From Pratylenchus scribneri (taxonomy: Eukaryota > Nematoda > Chromadorea > Rhabditida > Pratylenchidae), in NCBI GenBank assembly GCA_030063045.1, contig JAQSEB010000016.1, positions 992,001 to 1,056,000 on the forward strand: 64,000 bases of DNA, in the 5' to 3' direction. The notes under the pieces are model-generated. The model saw only the letters and a list, made by a program, of their open reading frames with translations. It was not told where the DNA came from and did no database searches. This document shows, one piece after another, positions 10,860-22,310 of this stretch (within the stretch, counting starts at the first letter, position 1; every line of letters starts with the position of its first letter). The position numbers and the translations under genes were made by a program.

Positions 10860-12698
10860 TCAGTTATTTTTGTGTTCATGCTTTCCACGAATATATAAGC
10901 ATCCATTCTCTTTAACATAAATTCCATTTAATCGGCATCTTCCACCATTGGGATTAGTCTTTTGGCAATATAAATTCAATGTACGATGATTCTGGTGAAT
11001 TGATGAAAAGCCGAATTTGCTGCGAAATAATTCGGGATCAGCGTTTTTGCCAATTTTCGAATGAAAAGGCCAAACATTGCCAAAAATGTCCACATAATCT
11101 TCGCCAACAATCGGTTTAAGATTCTTAACAAACCAAAAAAGTAAATTAATAAAAGCAGAAATATAATGTTTTTCCTAATTCGATTTTATTCCATTATTAC
11201 TAAAATATTAATATTTTTCTATGTCAAACTAATTTCATGTTTGTGAATACCTACAATTTGAATTTTTGATTCCAAGACTTTGGATTTTGATTTAAAAGAT
11301 AATTGATAATATTGTGTAGTTCATAATCCACAATTTTTTATAAAAAAAAATTTAAATTTTTTTTGAAATTTCTTTTTCTCATTTTGAGTTCACTCAGACA
11401 ATTCGAATATCTTGTTGTTTTGAATTTTTGACTAATTATAACGGTTCAAAAACCGGTTTAAAAAATTTTATTTCATCATAAATTTTCAAGTCATCAATCT
11501 ATTTATTACAAGCCCAATAAAATGAATAATGAGATAGAAAATTTTTAGAGAGATTTTGGGATCATTTTTAATAGTCAAAATTGAAAACCAATGTGCTCAT
11601 AAAATTAATTTTAAAAAAAAATAAATTTTTTATTCAAAAAATGTGGAGCATGAACAATACCAGAGAGTTATATTATGATTTTTGTATTGATATTTAAATA
11701 ATAAATTATTATCCAGAATATTATATTTGAAATAATGAAAAATTGGGCCATAGAAAAAAGAATAACACATCAAATCAACCCACCTTTTGTTGTACTTGTT
11801 CATGATTGTGCATTCCTCTTGTATATAAACATCCATTTGATTGCAAATAAATTCCGGCAAATTTGCAATTCTTATTCTTATTGCGCCTTTCGCAACGCAT
11901 ATACAATCCTTTTCTCTTTGTCTCAATAGAAGTAAAACCAAATTTGGTGCGAAATAAATCCTGAGAAGCATTTTTACCAATGTGGGCATGAAAAGTCCAT
12001 CCATAATTTGCCAAAGCGATCCACATAATCTCTTTCCGATACTGGGATCTGATTTTTCTGACATAAAAAATATGAAGTTTTTACAAAAATTATTAAGATG
12101 GAAATTTGAGAATTGAGTAAATTTTTATCTTTATATAACTAGTTTCTCTTGATAACAATCGGTAATATATTACCAATGTGACAATATACAAAACAGTAGA
12201 ATTTTCTTTTTTTTATTAGCCATATTTTAGAGCTAATTTTATCTCATCTTTTTTTTTGCAGATAATTGTCACTGATAAAATTGAATAGCTTACTTTTTCT
12301 TCTTCCTTTGTCCGTCGAATATTTTTCGCATTTTTGGTTTCATGGTTGTGTTGATTTCGCGTGTAAACAATAGAATTAGATTTCAGAAAAATTGCCTTGA
12401 ATTGGCATTCTTTTATTTTGCAATGGAATTGTCGAGTCAATTTTTCCTCCTTGGCAACAAGCATTTCACCCATTTTGTTTTGGCACCATTCCTTCAGATG
12501 TTTTTTATCCCGAATTTTGCTGGCAAATTCCCAGCATTTTCCCGAATTATCCATGAAATCGGGTTCATCATTATCTTCCTCATTTAATTGTGCTTCTCCT
12601 TCCGCTTCATCATCTAAAACTAATGTAAAATATTCTGCTTAAAATTTAGGTTTACCATTATTATCAGAACAATTATTTTTGTCAGCATCCAAGTCCAT
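10860..12698 (-). pseudogene. Zinc-finger family gene A (FLYWCH/WRKY-GCM1-like), frameshifted
   Basis: Exons 12656-12698, 12613-12294, 12057-11784 and 11123-10860. Exon 1 is a short leader (MDLDADKNN). Exon 2 has an acidic stretch, then DFMDNSGKCWEF and a C-x4-C-x18-H-x-H zinc cluster (FHCKIKEC ... HNH). Exon 3 encodes a second domain (DYVDRFGKLW ... GIYLQSNGCLYTRG). Exon 4 holds a third (C-x9-C-x18-H-x-H) and the stop after KHEHKNN. Exon 3 is 274 nt where 270 is expected: 'ccat' is duplicated at 11997-12004, moving WTFHAHIGKN out of frame. The gene is therefore a recent pseudogene, or the duplication is an assembly or allelic variant. Such C2H2 clusters occur in DNA-binding FLYWCH, WRKY-GCM1 and MULE-transposase domains. 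A nuclear DNA-binding role is plausible but inferred. Confidence 0.65.
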
Positions 12699-12871
12699 TT
12701 TGTTATTAAATTCAAAAATATAGATATTCGAAATTATGAAAAATAAGGGAAATTTTAAATATATTTTTCCCTTGAAATCTGAAATTTGGATAAAATTAAT
12801 TAATTATTTTAATATCCGAAAAAATAGAAATTTATTTTGTTTTCATCTAATACTGCAAAAAAAGCACAAAA

Positions 12872-12891
12872 AGTCGATAAAAAGCCAAGCC
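12872..12891 (-). promoter_or_regulatory. Promoter box of gene A
   Basis: On the plus strand 'gtcgataaaaagccaagcc', i.e. a TATA-like 'ctttttatcgac' upstream of the minus-strand start at 12698. It is repeated before genes C and D and two broken copies (17184, 21599, 22289, 30377). Confidence 0.55.
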
Positions 12892-12892
12892 A

Positions 12893-13419
12893 TAAATGAA
12901 GAGAGAAAAGGCCAGAAAATAGAGAAAGGTCTGCAGCGAGGAATAATATATTATCTCTCTCTCTCTCTCTAAATTTACATAGTCATTGGCCATATTCCTC
13001 ATATATGTGTGGCCCAAACCATAGTGTTGTTTAAAGGCAAATATTCGTTCATATTTATGCTCTCATTTTTTCAAAAATAAAATATTCTATTTTTTCCCTC
13101 TAGGCAAAATTTTTTGCAATCAAAAAGAAATTTCTCCTCCAAATTCATTTCAATTTCCCTATAGGAAAAAAATAACTCGAATCGAATATTTGTCGGTGAG
13201 CTTTTTTTTTGATAATTCAAATATATATTCAAAAATCAAAATATTCAATTGGATGAATTGTTCCTAAAACTAAAACCCAAAATTGAGATTGAAAATTGGA
13301 ACATTGTATTGTATTCTTTTCAAAAAATTTGTATTATAAATAATATTGAAAGAAGTTTTCAATTAAACACAAATTAGCCGTCAAAATTATTTGTTCTATT
13401 CATTTTTAATTAATCCATT
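12893..13419. other. Intergenic between genes A and B
   Basis: Contains 'gagagaaaagg...ggagaaag' and a short 'ctctctctctctct' run (12955-12970) that accompany the promoter box in other copies, then AT-rich sequence with no gene. Confidence 0.4.
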
Positions 13420-15919
13420 CTATTTGTGTTCATGCTTTCCTCGAATGTATAAGCATCCATTTGAATCCAAATAAATTCCTTTAAATGGACATTTTTCACC
13501 ATTGGTCTTTTGCCTTTGGCAATACAAATACAATGTTGATTGGTTATATTTAATTGAAGAAAAGCCAAATTTGCTAAGCCATATTCCATTTGGAACGTTT
13601 TTGCCAATTTTCGAATGAAAAGACCACACATTTCCAAGATGATCTACATAATTTTCACCATTATTTTGGGGTGTCCTCTAAAAAAATTCATTTATATTTA
13701 AATTCTCCCAACAAATTACCTCTCTTTTCTCGTGTACATGTTCTCCACTTGTATATAAACATCCATTGGATTTTAAATAAATTCCTTTCATTGGGCATTT
13801 TTTATTATCGGTGAAATTTATTTTCTGGCAAAATAAATTTAAAGTTTTTTCATTTCTTTTAATATTAGTAAAGCCAAATTCGATGAGCAATTTGTCGTTT
13901 GAAATATCTTTGCCAATATGGGCACGAAAATTCCACAATTTGTTGAAACGATCCACATAATTATCGCCAATATTCGGTTTAGGATTCTTAACAAAAATTA
14001 TAGATTAGTCCGGGTTAATTCAACCTTTCCATTTTAGGTACTTATTTGGTTTACATTCGCTTTTTTCTTCAAAATTTTTTTCTGCTTTTCAGTCAAATTA
14101 TATACCAATCGAAGCGTCTTGACGAGCTGGTTACGAAAATATAAAAATGTTGAACAATCGAGAACTTTTGGCCAATTTAGGGCCATTTGAAAATCGCAAA
14201 AGTGCTTGGTCCCCCCTATGGGTCTGAACTCGAAAATTTTTTGAAAATTTTTTCGGTCAAATTGGAGCTCATTCGACGTTTCTCAACGAGCAGAATGCGA
14301 TTCTATCATTGGATTCGTATAAAAAACAATAATAAAAAAGTTACAGTTGCGCAAATACTCTGTAGTTCCAACACATTACAATTACAGTGAGAACAAAAAA
14401 TGGTCATAACTTTTTTTTATTCTTGAGTTTTATGCGAAACTGATGGCAGATTCGAGCTTCTCTCATCGAGGCGCATCGAATGAGCTATAAATTTACCAAA
14501 AAAATTTTCAAAAAAATTTTCGACCTTCAACCCATAGGGGTGACCAAGCACTTTTGCGATTTTCATGAGGTCATATTTTTTTGTTTCTGAGTTTTATACG
14601 AAACCAATAGCATATTCGTAATGAGCTCGTCGAGACGCGTCGATTGGTATATCATTGAAAAAAATTCGACCCAAAAAGGGGAAAAAGCGGATGTAAACCA
14701 AATAAGTACCCAATTTTATTATATTAAATAAAATTAATATTTATCATTTTAATGTTTTTATTGAAAGCTTGATTATTCTTATTTTTACCTAGTTTTTATA
14801 TTATCGTTTCCCATCGACGAAAATTTATCAACTAACTATACCAACCTTTTCAATATGCGCATGCTTGTGCTTCCCTCGTGTATACAAACATCCATTTGAT
14901 TTCAAATAAACCCCGTCAAATCTGCATTTCCCATTGGGCCCTTTTCTTACACAATGTAAATTCAATCCTTGGACAGTTGTCTGAATTTGACCAAAGCCAA
15001 ATTTATTGCTTAGCTCTTCGTGTTGAATGTTTTTGCCAATTTCCTTGTTAAATTCCCAAATTTTACCAAAAATATCCACATAATTATCTCCAATATTTTG
15101 AGGCGTTTTCTATATATAAATTTATTTTTATTTAAATTTAACTTAATCTCCTTTCCCTCCAACAAAATACCCCTCTTTTCGAATGTTCATGTTCTCCTCT
15201 CGTATACAAGCATCCATTTGATTTCAAATAAATTCCAGCAAATTGGCATTCTCCACCAGCGGGGTTAATTTTTCGGCAATGGAAATTCAAACTTTTCAGT
15301 TTTTTTGTAATGTGGCTAAAACCAAATTTTTTAAGCAATTCTTCTTGTGAAACATTTTTGTCAATATGGGCATGAAAAGACCATAATTTGCCCCATTGAT
15401 CAACAAAATCATCTCCAATACTCGGTTTTGGATTCTTAATAAAAATAAAAGCTTAGGCTTATAATATTGTAATTTTATGGTAAATTTTATTAGCCTACAT
15501 CATCTATGACTAATTTAATGAAATTGTTTGATGTCTTTCTTTCATGAAATAAAAATAAATTATAGGAATGAATAATTTAAATAAACCATTAGTCTGGATA
15601 TGAAGTATGAATATGAACCCACCTTTTCAATGTGTTCATGCCCATGCTTTCCTCTCGTATACAAACAACCATTTGACTTCAAATAAATTCCGGCAAATTT
15701 GCATCTTCCACCTTCGCGATTATTCTTTTGGCACTTAAAATTTAAAGTCTTCTGATATTTTATAATGCCGCTTAAGCTATATTTATTGAGCATTTTTTCA
15801 GGCGAAATGTTTTTGCCAATATATGAATGGAAGTTCCACAATTTACCATAGCAATCCACATAATCATGTGTTGAAGGCGAATTTGTCTTAATATAGAGAA
15901 ATATATAAATAAAAATCAT
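13420..15919 (-). CDS. Zinc-finger family gene B, five domain exons, original 5' end lost
   Basis: Exons 15886-15623, 15434-15171, 15109-14846, 13986-13720 and 13677-13420 (264, 264, 264, 267, 258 nt) each begin and end between codons and each encode one complete domain. The pattern is YVD..GK.W.F...IGK, KFGF..I, LN..C-x(8-9)-C...GIYLKSNGCLYTRG-x-H-x-H. The last exon ends KHEHK-stop. The usual leader and acidic first-finger exons are missing upstream. A truncated duplicate of them lies at 16790-17009 but stops in frame. An in-frame ATG just upstream of exon 1 (15917-15919) could start translation with a hydrophobic lead, so the gene may still be expressed or may be a 5'-truncated relic. A TIR element separates exons 3 and 4. 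Confidence 0.65.
14035..14711. repeat. Terminal-inverted-repeat element in gene B intron
   Basis: Left end 'ggtacttatttggtttaca' and right end 'tgtaaaccaaataagtacc' are inverted copies. Inside are pairs such as 'tataccaatcgaagcgtctt' against 'gacgcgtcgattggtata' and 'tgcttggtcccccctatggg' against 'cataggggtgaccaagca'. Related sequence occurs at 16293-16729, 25295-25510, 47577-47826 and 48734-49113. Confidence 0.7.
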
Positions 15920-16292
15920 AATTTAAATAAATATATAAAAAAGAGATAAAATAATGAGCAAAATAAATAATTCATCAAAAAGTTCTGAGCAAAAAAAAAC
16001 CCTTCTGACTTAAAAATCTTCAAAATGTATTTTTTAAAGAATTGAATCTAATGAGGTACGCTTTTGTTTCTTCCTGTTAAGATAATTGTTATAATATTGG
16101 AAAAAGTCGTCAAATTTCAAAATAACGAAAAGATGGACGAATCGTATTTAATATTTACTATGTAACTAATAAGGTTTTATAATCAAATAGCTTCGTAAAA
16201 ATGCTTTAAAATATTTTTAGTTTTTTAATTGTTCTTAGATTTAGTTTAAATATTTATCATTTGTGTTTTTTTAATAGATTATATTAAATGTC
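15920..16292. other. Intergenic, no gene recognised
   Basis: AT-rich sequence between the start of gene B and a truncated TIR element. No exon seen. Confidence 0.4.
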
Positions 16293-16729
16293 GGTACTTG
16301 TATACTTTGTATCCGCCAGAACCCTTAAAAAATTTCGAAATTTTTTTCTACAAAATTATATACCAATCGACTCGTCTTGGCGAGCTGGTTATGAAAATGT
16401 TATTAGTTTCGCATAAAACCCAGAAATAAAAAAGTTATGACCTCAAAGAAATCGAAAAAGGTGCTTGGTCCCCCCTATGGGTCTGAGCTCGAAAATTTTT
16501 TTAACATTTTTTCGGTCGAATTATATCTCTGTCGACGCGTCTCGATGAGAGAAGCTCGAATCTGCCATCGATTTCGCATATAACATAAAAATAAAAAAGT
16601 TACGGCCATTTTAGTTTCGCTGGATGTGTTGGAACTGCGCAGACTTGCGCGACTGTAACTTTTTTATTTTTGTGTTTTATGCGAAACCGATAAGAGATTC
16701 GCATTCTGCTAGTCGAGACGCGTCGAATG
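16293..16729. repeat. Right-truncated TIR element
   Basis: Starts 'ggtacttgtatactttg' and contains the same 'tataccaatcgactcgtctt' and 'tgcttggtcccccctatggg' segments as 14035-14711, but its right terminus is missing. It stops at 'cgacgcgtcgaatga', where a zinc-finger exon fragment begins. Confidence 0.6.
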
Positions 16730-17500
16730 AGCATCCATTTGATTTCAAATAAATTCCAGCAAATTGGCATTCTCCACCAGCGGGGTTAAGCATTCATTTC
16801 TTCTTCATCGTCATCAGCATTTTCTTCATCTTCCTCAAAATCATCATTCATTTCTTCTTCATCGTCATCATCATCCTCTTCATATTCTTCTTCATCCTCT
16901 TCTTCTTCTTTATCTAAAAATTCTAAAAATGTTTTTTTTAAATTTATATATTTAATTTTTACCATTATTATCAATATGAATATTTTTGCAGCGAGAAGAT
17001 AAATTCATTTTGTTCCAAATTAAATCCTTTTCGAATTCGAACAATTATTATTTTTCGTAGTGTAAATATTAAAATTTTAAATTGGAAGTTTCGTTTCAAA
17101 TCTAAAGAAGTAAAAAAAAGTAATTTTAATTTTAGTTTCATTTAATCGCTAAAATAGTATTTGCAGAAAATACAACAAAATAAGTCGATAAAAAGCGAAG
17201 CCTAATGAATGGAGGGTGGTGAAAAGGGCAGCAAAATGGAAGAGAAGTGCGCAAGAAAATATGTCTTCTCTATAAATTTTTGGTCATTGATTAAATCTTT
17301 GTCGTAGGTTACCAAATACCAAATGCGCAATTTCCCATCAAAATATCGCTCACTTATTTAAAATATTCACCAATAAATAATGGGGAAAATATTCAAATAT
17401 TATGAATGCGGGCAAATTTTCCAATCAGCAGGAAGGAAAAAGTTACATTCTCAATCTTAAATCTCAATTCATTCTAATTTCCCCATGGCAAAATACAGCT
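16730..17500 (-). pseudogene. Chimeric zinc-finger gene fragment
   Basis: 16730-16789 is an apparently identical 60-nt copy of part of gene B exon 2 (15209-15268). From about 16790 onward the sequence is a near copy of the 5' part of gene C: acidic exon (16790-16917), leader exon (ATG at 17009) and promoter region. The acidic exon runs into a stop after EEEMNA and lacks the zinc cluster, so no family protein can be made from it. It marks a duplication that joined three unrelated breakpoints. Confidence 0.65.
17184..17202 (-). promoter_or_regulatory. Promoter box of the chimeric fragment
   Basis: 'gtcgataaaaagcgaagcc' on the plus strand, the same box as before genes A, C and D, here duplicated with the gene C 5' region. 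Confidence 0.5.
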
Positions 17501-18299
17501 GGATATTTGCCTGAGTCAATTTTTCTCAATCGTTTGTCGTTTCCAACTCATTAAAAATATTAAATATGAACATATTTGATTATAGAGATATTGGGTATAT
17601 GGATTTTTGTGTGAATTTTATTATTTATTTATGTTGTTATTAATAATGTATTTTCATAAAAAAATTAAAACATCCAGAGGTCATTTTTGTGTTGACAAAT
17701 GGAATCCCCGATAGAAATAATAATAATGAAAAATGATAAATAATATTCACATCACTATAAAAATCGAATTGGAATCATTGTCCAATTCTCAAATAAAAGC
17801 AAATTTGATTGTTTCATTGCTATTTAAAAATAAAAAAAATAAATTTACTCAGAAAAATTGAATTTTTAAGGAGCGTATTGCATTTTTGAACATTCTAACA
17901 TTCGGTGGAGGGACGATTGTCCGAAATGGGACGATTCTCCGAAATCAGAGTAGGGGCTAGGGGGACTATGGGCTTATGGGCTTCGGAGCATAGGAGTCAA
18001 GCGGAAATAGTACATGCTAAAGATTTCGGACAATCGTCCCATTTCGGACAATCGTCCACCAATCTAACATTCTACTCATCTCATCAGTCGTAGCTCATAA
18101 TAATCAAGTTCGAAATTTCTATGATTTCCACTTTGCTAAAATCTAAATTTGTTTTAGATATTTAATATTTTTAAATGAATTAATCCATATTTTAATCATT
18201 GTATTCAAATCTAAAAAAAACAAATGTATGCAAAATATTGAGAAAAGTGGAAATTTATAAAAAGTATAATAAAAAAGTAAAATATTAGCAGTCGTCAAG
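17501..18299. other. Intergenic with a TIR element (17904-18060)
   Basis: 17904-18060 begins 'ggtggagggacgattgtcc' and ends 'ggacaatcgtccacc', both arms containing 'cggacaatcgtccc'. It is flanked by a 10-nt direct repeat 'tctaacattc' (17894-17903 and 18063-18072), a probable target-site duplication of Mutator-like size. No gene seen in the rest. Confidence 0.6.
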
Positions 18300-18865
18300 G
18301 CAAATGTATTCATTTTAATTCAATTATTTTTGTGTGAATGCTTTCCTCTCATATATAAACATCCATTTGATCTCAAATAAAAATTCAGTTCTGCTGGTTC
18401 CGGTTTTAAACAAATTTTTCAGTCTTTCTCAAAATTAATTAAAATATTCAATTGGCTAATGAATTAATTAATTGGTCTAAAAATGGAAAGTTGAGATTGA
18501 AAATTGGAATTTATTGTATTCATTTCAAGAAAAATTTGAATTATAAATAATATAGAGAATATCAGTTGCTAAAAAACAGAAAAATTGTCGACAAAAGTAA
18601 ATTTATGAATTTTTAATTTATTCGCTCTAGTTGTGTTGATGTTTTCCTCGAATATATAAGCATCCATTTGACTTCAAATAAATTCCCTTAATTGGGCATC
18701 TTCCACCTTTGGGAATTCTCTTTTAGCAATGCAAATTCAATGTTCGTTGCCATTGTTGAATTGTTGAAAAGCCAAATTTTTTGTGGAATATCAAGCTTGG
18801 AATGTGTTTGCCAATTTTCGAATGAAAAGGCCACAATTTGCCATGTGATCAACATAATCATCCGG
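18300..18865 (-). pseudogene. Decayed zinc-finger terminal exons
   Basis: 18630-18865 reads DDYVDHM, then FHSKIGKHI, FGFSTI, RTLNLHC, KGGRCPIKGIYLKSNGCLY and a terminal RGKHQHN-stop, but in broken form. One base is missing after YVDHM, shifting the frame, and the codon after LNLHC is TAA where paralogues have CAA. A second, shorter remnant lies at 18330-18385 ('catccatttgatctcaaat'). The 5' side of the large remnant abuts the GC-rich block at 18861, so upstream exons were lost or displaced. Confidence 0.65.
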
Positions 18866-18997
18866 ATTTTTTCCGGGCCGGATTTTTGTACGGATTATCC
18901 GGTCCGGTCCGGCCCGGGATTTTTTTAGTTCAAAATCCGGCCCGTAATCCGGTCCGGAAGGATTTTTTCATCCGGATCCGTAAAATCTGTACGGATA
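18861..18997. repeat. GC-rich 'ccgg' foldback block
   Basis: Dense inverted 'ccggatttt...ccgggccggat' and 'atccggcccg...ccggtccgga' pairs. It resembles 8086-8262 and interrupts the decayed zinc-finger remnant. Confidence 0.55.
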
Positions 18998-19182
18998 AAC
19001 TATAAAGTGGGATAAAATTAACTTCTAAAAACCGAAAACAAAATAATATCCATAAAAAAATGATATCCATTTTCATTAAAAAATTGCAATTACAAAAAAT
19101 AGTGAAAAAAATTGTTATAAAATAAATAAAGACTTTAATGTTGGCCATTCCAAATTTAAAAAAATATTTATGAATTTTTTAA

Positions 19183-21430
19183 TCAATTAAATTTATGATC
19201 ATGTTTTCCTCGAATATATAAACATTCATTTGATTTCAAGTAAATTCCCGAAAATGGACATTTTCCACCATTTGTTGCTTGCTTTTGGCAATATAAATTC
19301 AATGTTTTCAATTTTTGTTGAACTGATGAAAAGCCAAATTTACTTCGCAATTTATCGTTTAGTATTTTTTTGCCGATTTTTGCATGGAACGGCCATGCTT
19401 TGCCGAGAGGATCCACATAGTCATCACCAACTTCGGGTTCAAAATTCTTATTAAGAAATTAATAAATCGATTAATGATTTCAAAAATAAATTTTCATTTA
19501 ATCTCAAGATAATTAATATTAATAATATTTAATTTTGAGGCTTCATAATTTTTTTTTATTTTTTTATAAAATTAAAATAGAAATTTCGCACTTTAAATGA
19601 AATATTTCCAAAAATTTTTTTTACATTCAGAGTAAACTCAAATAGAAATATCTTATATATAAAAAGAAATCAAAATTTAAGCAAAAATCATAACATATAT
19701 ATATTTTTTTTTGTAAAATATGAGTGGGGCTATTTTGGACGACTGGGACGAAAATGTTTTGTCCCAGTCCCAGGGCATTGATCCACAGGGACAAGAATAT
19801 ATCATGGAAATTGGAAACCTCGTGTTTGTACAGACTAAATATTCTCGTGCCAACTGAATGCGAGGTTCTGGATCCCGAAAATTTTTTATCGATAAAATTA
19901 TTTGAAAAATGATTTTTCACAAACTTAAAAAAATATTCTTATGAAAATAGATTTTTGCAGAATTTATTTTTTTAAATATAGATATCATGGAACTTGCTGG
20001 AAACCTCAAAATTAGAATCCCAATGAGATTGAATAAATATTTTACACACCTTTTGAATGTGCGCATGTTCATGTTTTCCCCGTGTATATAAACACCCATT
20101 TGAGTTCAAATAAATCCCAGCAAATTTGCATTTGCCATTAGGCCCCTTTTTTACACATTGCATATTCAATCCTGATACTTTTTTTTGAATGCGTCCGAGG
20201 CCAAATTTTTTTTGAAATATTTCAGATGTGACATTTTTTCCAATTTCTTTGCTAAATTTCCAAATTTTGCCGACATGGTCCATATAATCATCACGAATAT
20301 TTTGAGGTGCTTTCTGTAATTTTATTTCAAATCCTTTCACTTTCGCCCCCAACAATACCCCTCTCATCGAGTGTTCATGTTCTCCTCTCGTGTATAAACA
20401 TCCATTGGACATCAAATAAATTCCAATAAATGGACATCTCTCACCAGCAGGATTACGTTTGCGGCAATATAAATTTAAAGTTGTATTACTTTTAATAAAC
20501 CCGCTAAAGCCAAATTTGTTGCGAAAAATATCCTGGGAATTATTTTTGCCGATATGCGCACAAAAAGGCCATGATTTGCCATAATGATCAACATAATCTC
20601 GTACAAGTGTGGCGGATGTCGGCTTTGTCTAAAGTTAGTAAAATAAGTGGAAAATTAAAAAAATATAAAAAAAAAACTACATAAAATAATTAGTAGTAAA
20701 CATGACTAATTGCTTTTCTTCCAAAAAATGACCTATGAAATTTATTTTAAAAAATTAAGCAATATTACCAATATGAGTACATGTGGAAAATGGAAGAATC
20801 GTAAATATTTAGAAAAAAAAAAATTATTTTCAAATTTTTATAATTTTAACATTTCAAAATTTTTTTTTCAGATTTTTAAACATTGGTCATTACTCATTAA
20901 ATTGGGCATTTAATAAAAATCAAATGACTTACATTTTCTTCTTCCTTCTTCCGCTGATTATTTCTTGTACTTTCCAGCCTATGATTGTGTTTATTTCTTG
21001 TGTAAACAATTGAACATGACTTCAGAAAAATAGCCTTGAATTGGCATTCTTTGTTCGGGCAATGGAATTGTCGAGTCAATTTTTCCTCCTTTCCAACAAT
21101 CATTCCACCCATTTTATGGCACCATTCCTTCAAATGTTTTGCATCTCCAATTTTGCATCCAAATTCCCAGCATTTTCCTGAATTATCCATGAAATCGGGT
21201 TCATCGTCCTCCTCCTCGTCATCAATCACGTCATCAGCATTTTCTTCATCTTCCTCAAAATCATCATTCATTTCTTCTTCATCGTCATCATCATCCTCTT
21301 CATATTCTTCTTCATCCTCTTCTTCTTCTTTATCTAAAAATTCTAAAAATGTTTTTTTTTTAAATTTATATATTTAATTTTTACCATTATTATCAATATG
21401 AATATTTTTGCAGCGAGAAGATAAATTCAT
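19183..21430 (-). CDS. Zinc-finger family gene C (FLYWCH/WRKY-GCM1-like, 414 aa)
   Basis: Exons 21430-21385, 21333-20933, 20628-20359, 20313-20050 and 19446-19183 (46, 401, 270, 264, 264 nt) sum to 1245 nt, an intact frame of 414 codons plus stop. Order: leader MNLSSRCKN; a long Asp/Glu-rich stretch (about residues 16-65); DFMDNSGKCWEF with a C-x4-C-x18-H-x-H zinc cluster; then three copies of the later domain with C-x(8-9)-C-x18-H-x-H, the last ending KHDHKFN-stop. The acidic region may be a transactivation or protein-contact surface. The zinc clusters suggest DNA binding (inference). The 45-nt intron between exons 3 and 4 has no stop and is a whole number of codons, so it could be retained. 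It shares its promoter box with genes A and D. Confidence 0.75.
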
Positions 21431-21598
21431 TTTGTTCCAAATTAAATCCTTTTCGAATTCGAACAATTATTATTTTTCGTAGTGTATTAAATATTAAAAT
21501 TTTAAATTGGAAAATTCGTTTCAAATCTAAAGATGAAAAAAATTAATTTTAATTTTAGTTTCATTTAATCGCTATTTGCAGAAAATACAACAAAATAA

Positions 21599-21617
21599 GT
21601 CGATAAAAAGCGAAGCC
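21599..21617 (-). promoter_or_regulatory. Promoter box of gene C
   Basis: 'gtcgataaaaagcgaagcc' on the plus strand, about 170 nt before the gene C start, followed as elsewhere by a purine-rich 'ggaagagaagtgcgcaag'. Confidence 0.55.
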
Positions 21618-21959
21618 AATGAATGGATGGGTGGAAAGGGCAGTAAAATGGAAGAGAAGTGCGCAAGGAAATATGTCTTCTCCATATATTTTGGTCATTG
21701 ATTAAATCTTTGTCGAAGGTTACCAAATACCAAATGCGCAATTTCCCATCAAAATATCTCTCACTTATTTAAAATATTCACCAATAAATAATGGGAAAAA
21801 TGTTCAAATATTATGGCTGAGGGCAAATTTTCCAATCAGGAAGAAAAAGGTTAAATTCTCAAATCTCAATTCATTCTAATTTCTCCATGGCAAAATATAG
21901 CTGGATATTTTCCTGAGGCAATTTTCTCAATCGTTACCAAATTCCAACTCACTAATGAA

Positions 21960-22310
21960 TAATCTATCAACCATTTGTGCTTCTTCTTCTTCATAATAAT
22001 CTAATAAAATGATTCAATTTTATAAATTCTAATTAATAATTCAAATTTTACTATTACTATCAAAACTATTATTTTTGCAACCAGCATCCAAATTCATTTG
22101 GTCAGAAATTAATCCGTTGAAATACTTATAGATATTTGTTATTATAGAAAATACAAAATAACGAAACAAGTATATAAAATTTCCTTTGAAAATTGAAACT
22201 TGAATAAAATCAGCATTTTTATATTCAAAAAATTATTTTCATTTAATCTGATGTAACACTCAAAAAATAACTCAAAAAAGAAAAAAAAGTCAATAAAAAG
22301 CCAAGCCAAA
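21960..22310 (-). pseudogene. Orphan zinc-finger leader and promoter
   Basis: A leader exon matching the family (ATG near 22100, MNLDAGCKNN) and a promoter box (22289-22307, 'gtcaataaaaagccaagcc') are present. A short acidic stretch (EEEEAQ) follows, but no zinc-cluster exon: the next sequence in that direction is the gene C promoter region. It is probably the 5' remnant of a deleted family member. Confidence 0.5.

Noticed and set aside
19627..19920. 97-aa minus ORF between zinc-finger exons
   Set aside because: It falls in the intron between gene C exons 4 and 5 and shows no domain. The 'cccagtcccagggcattgat' patch there looks like a small inserted repeat.
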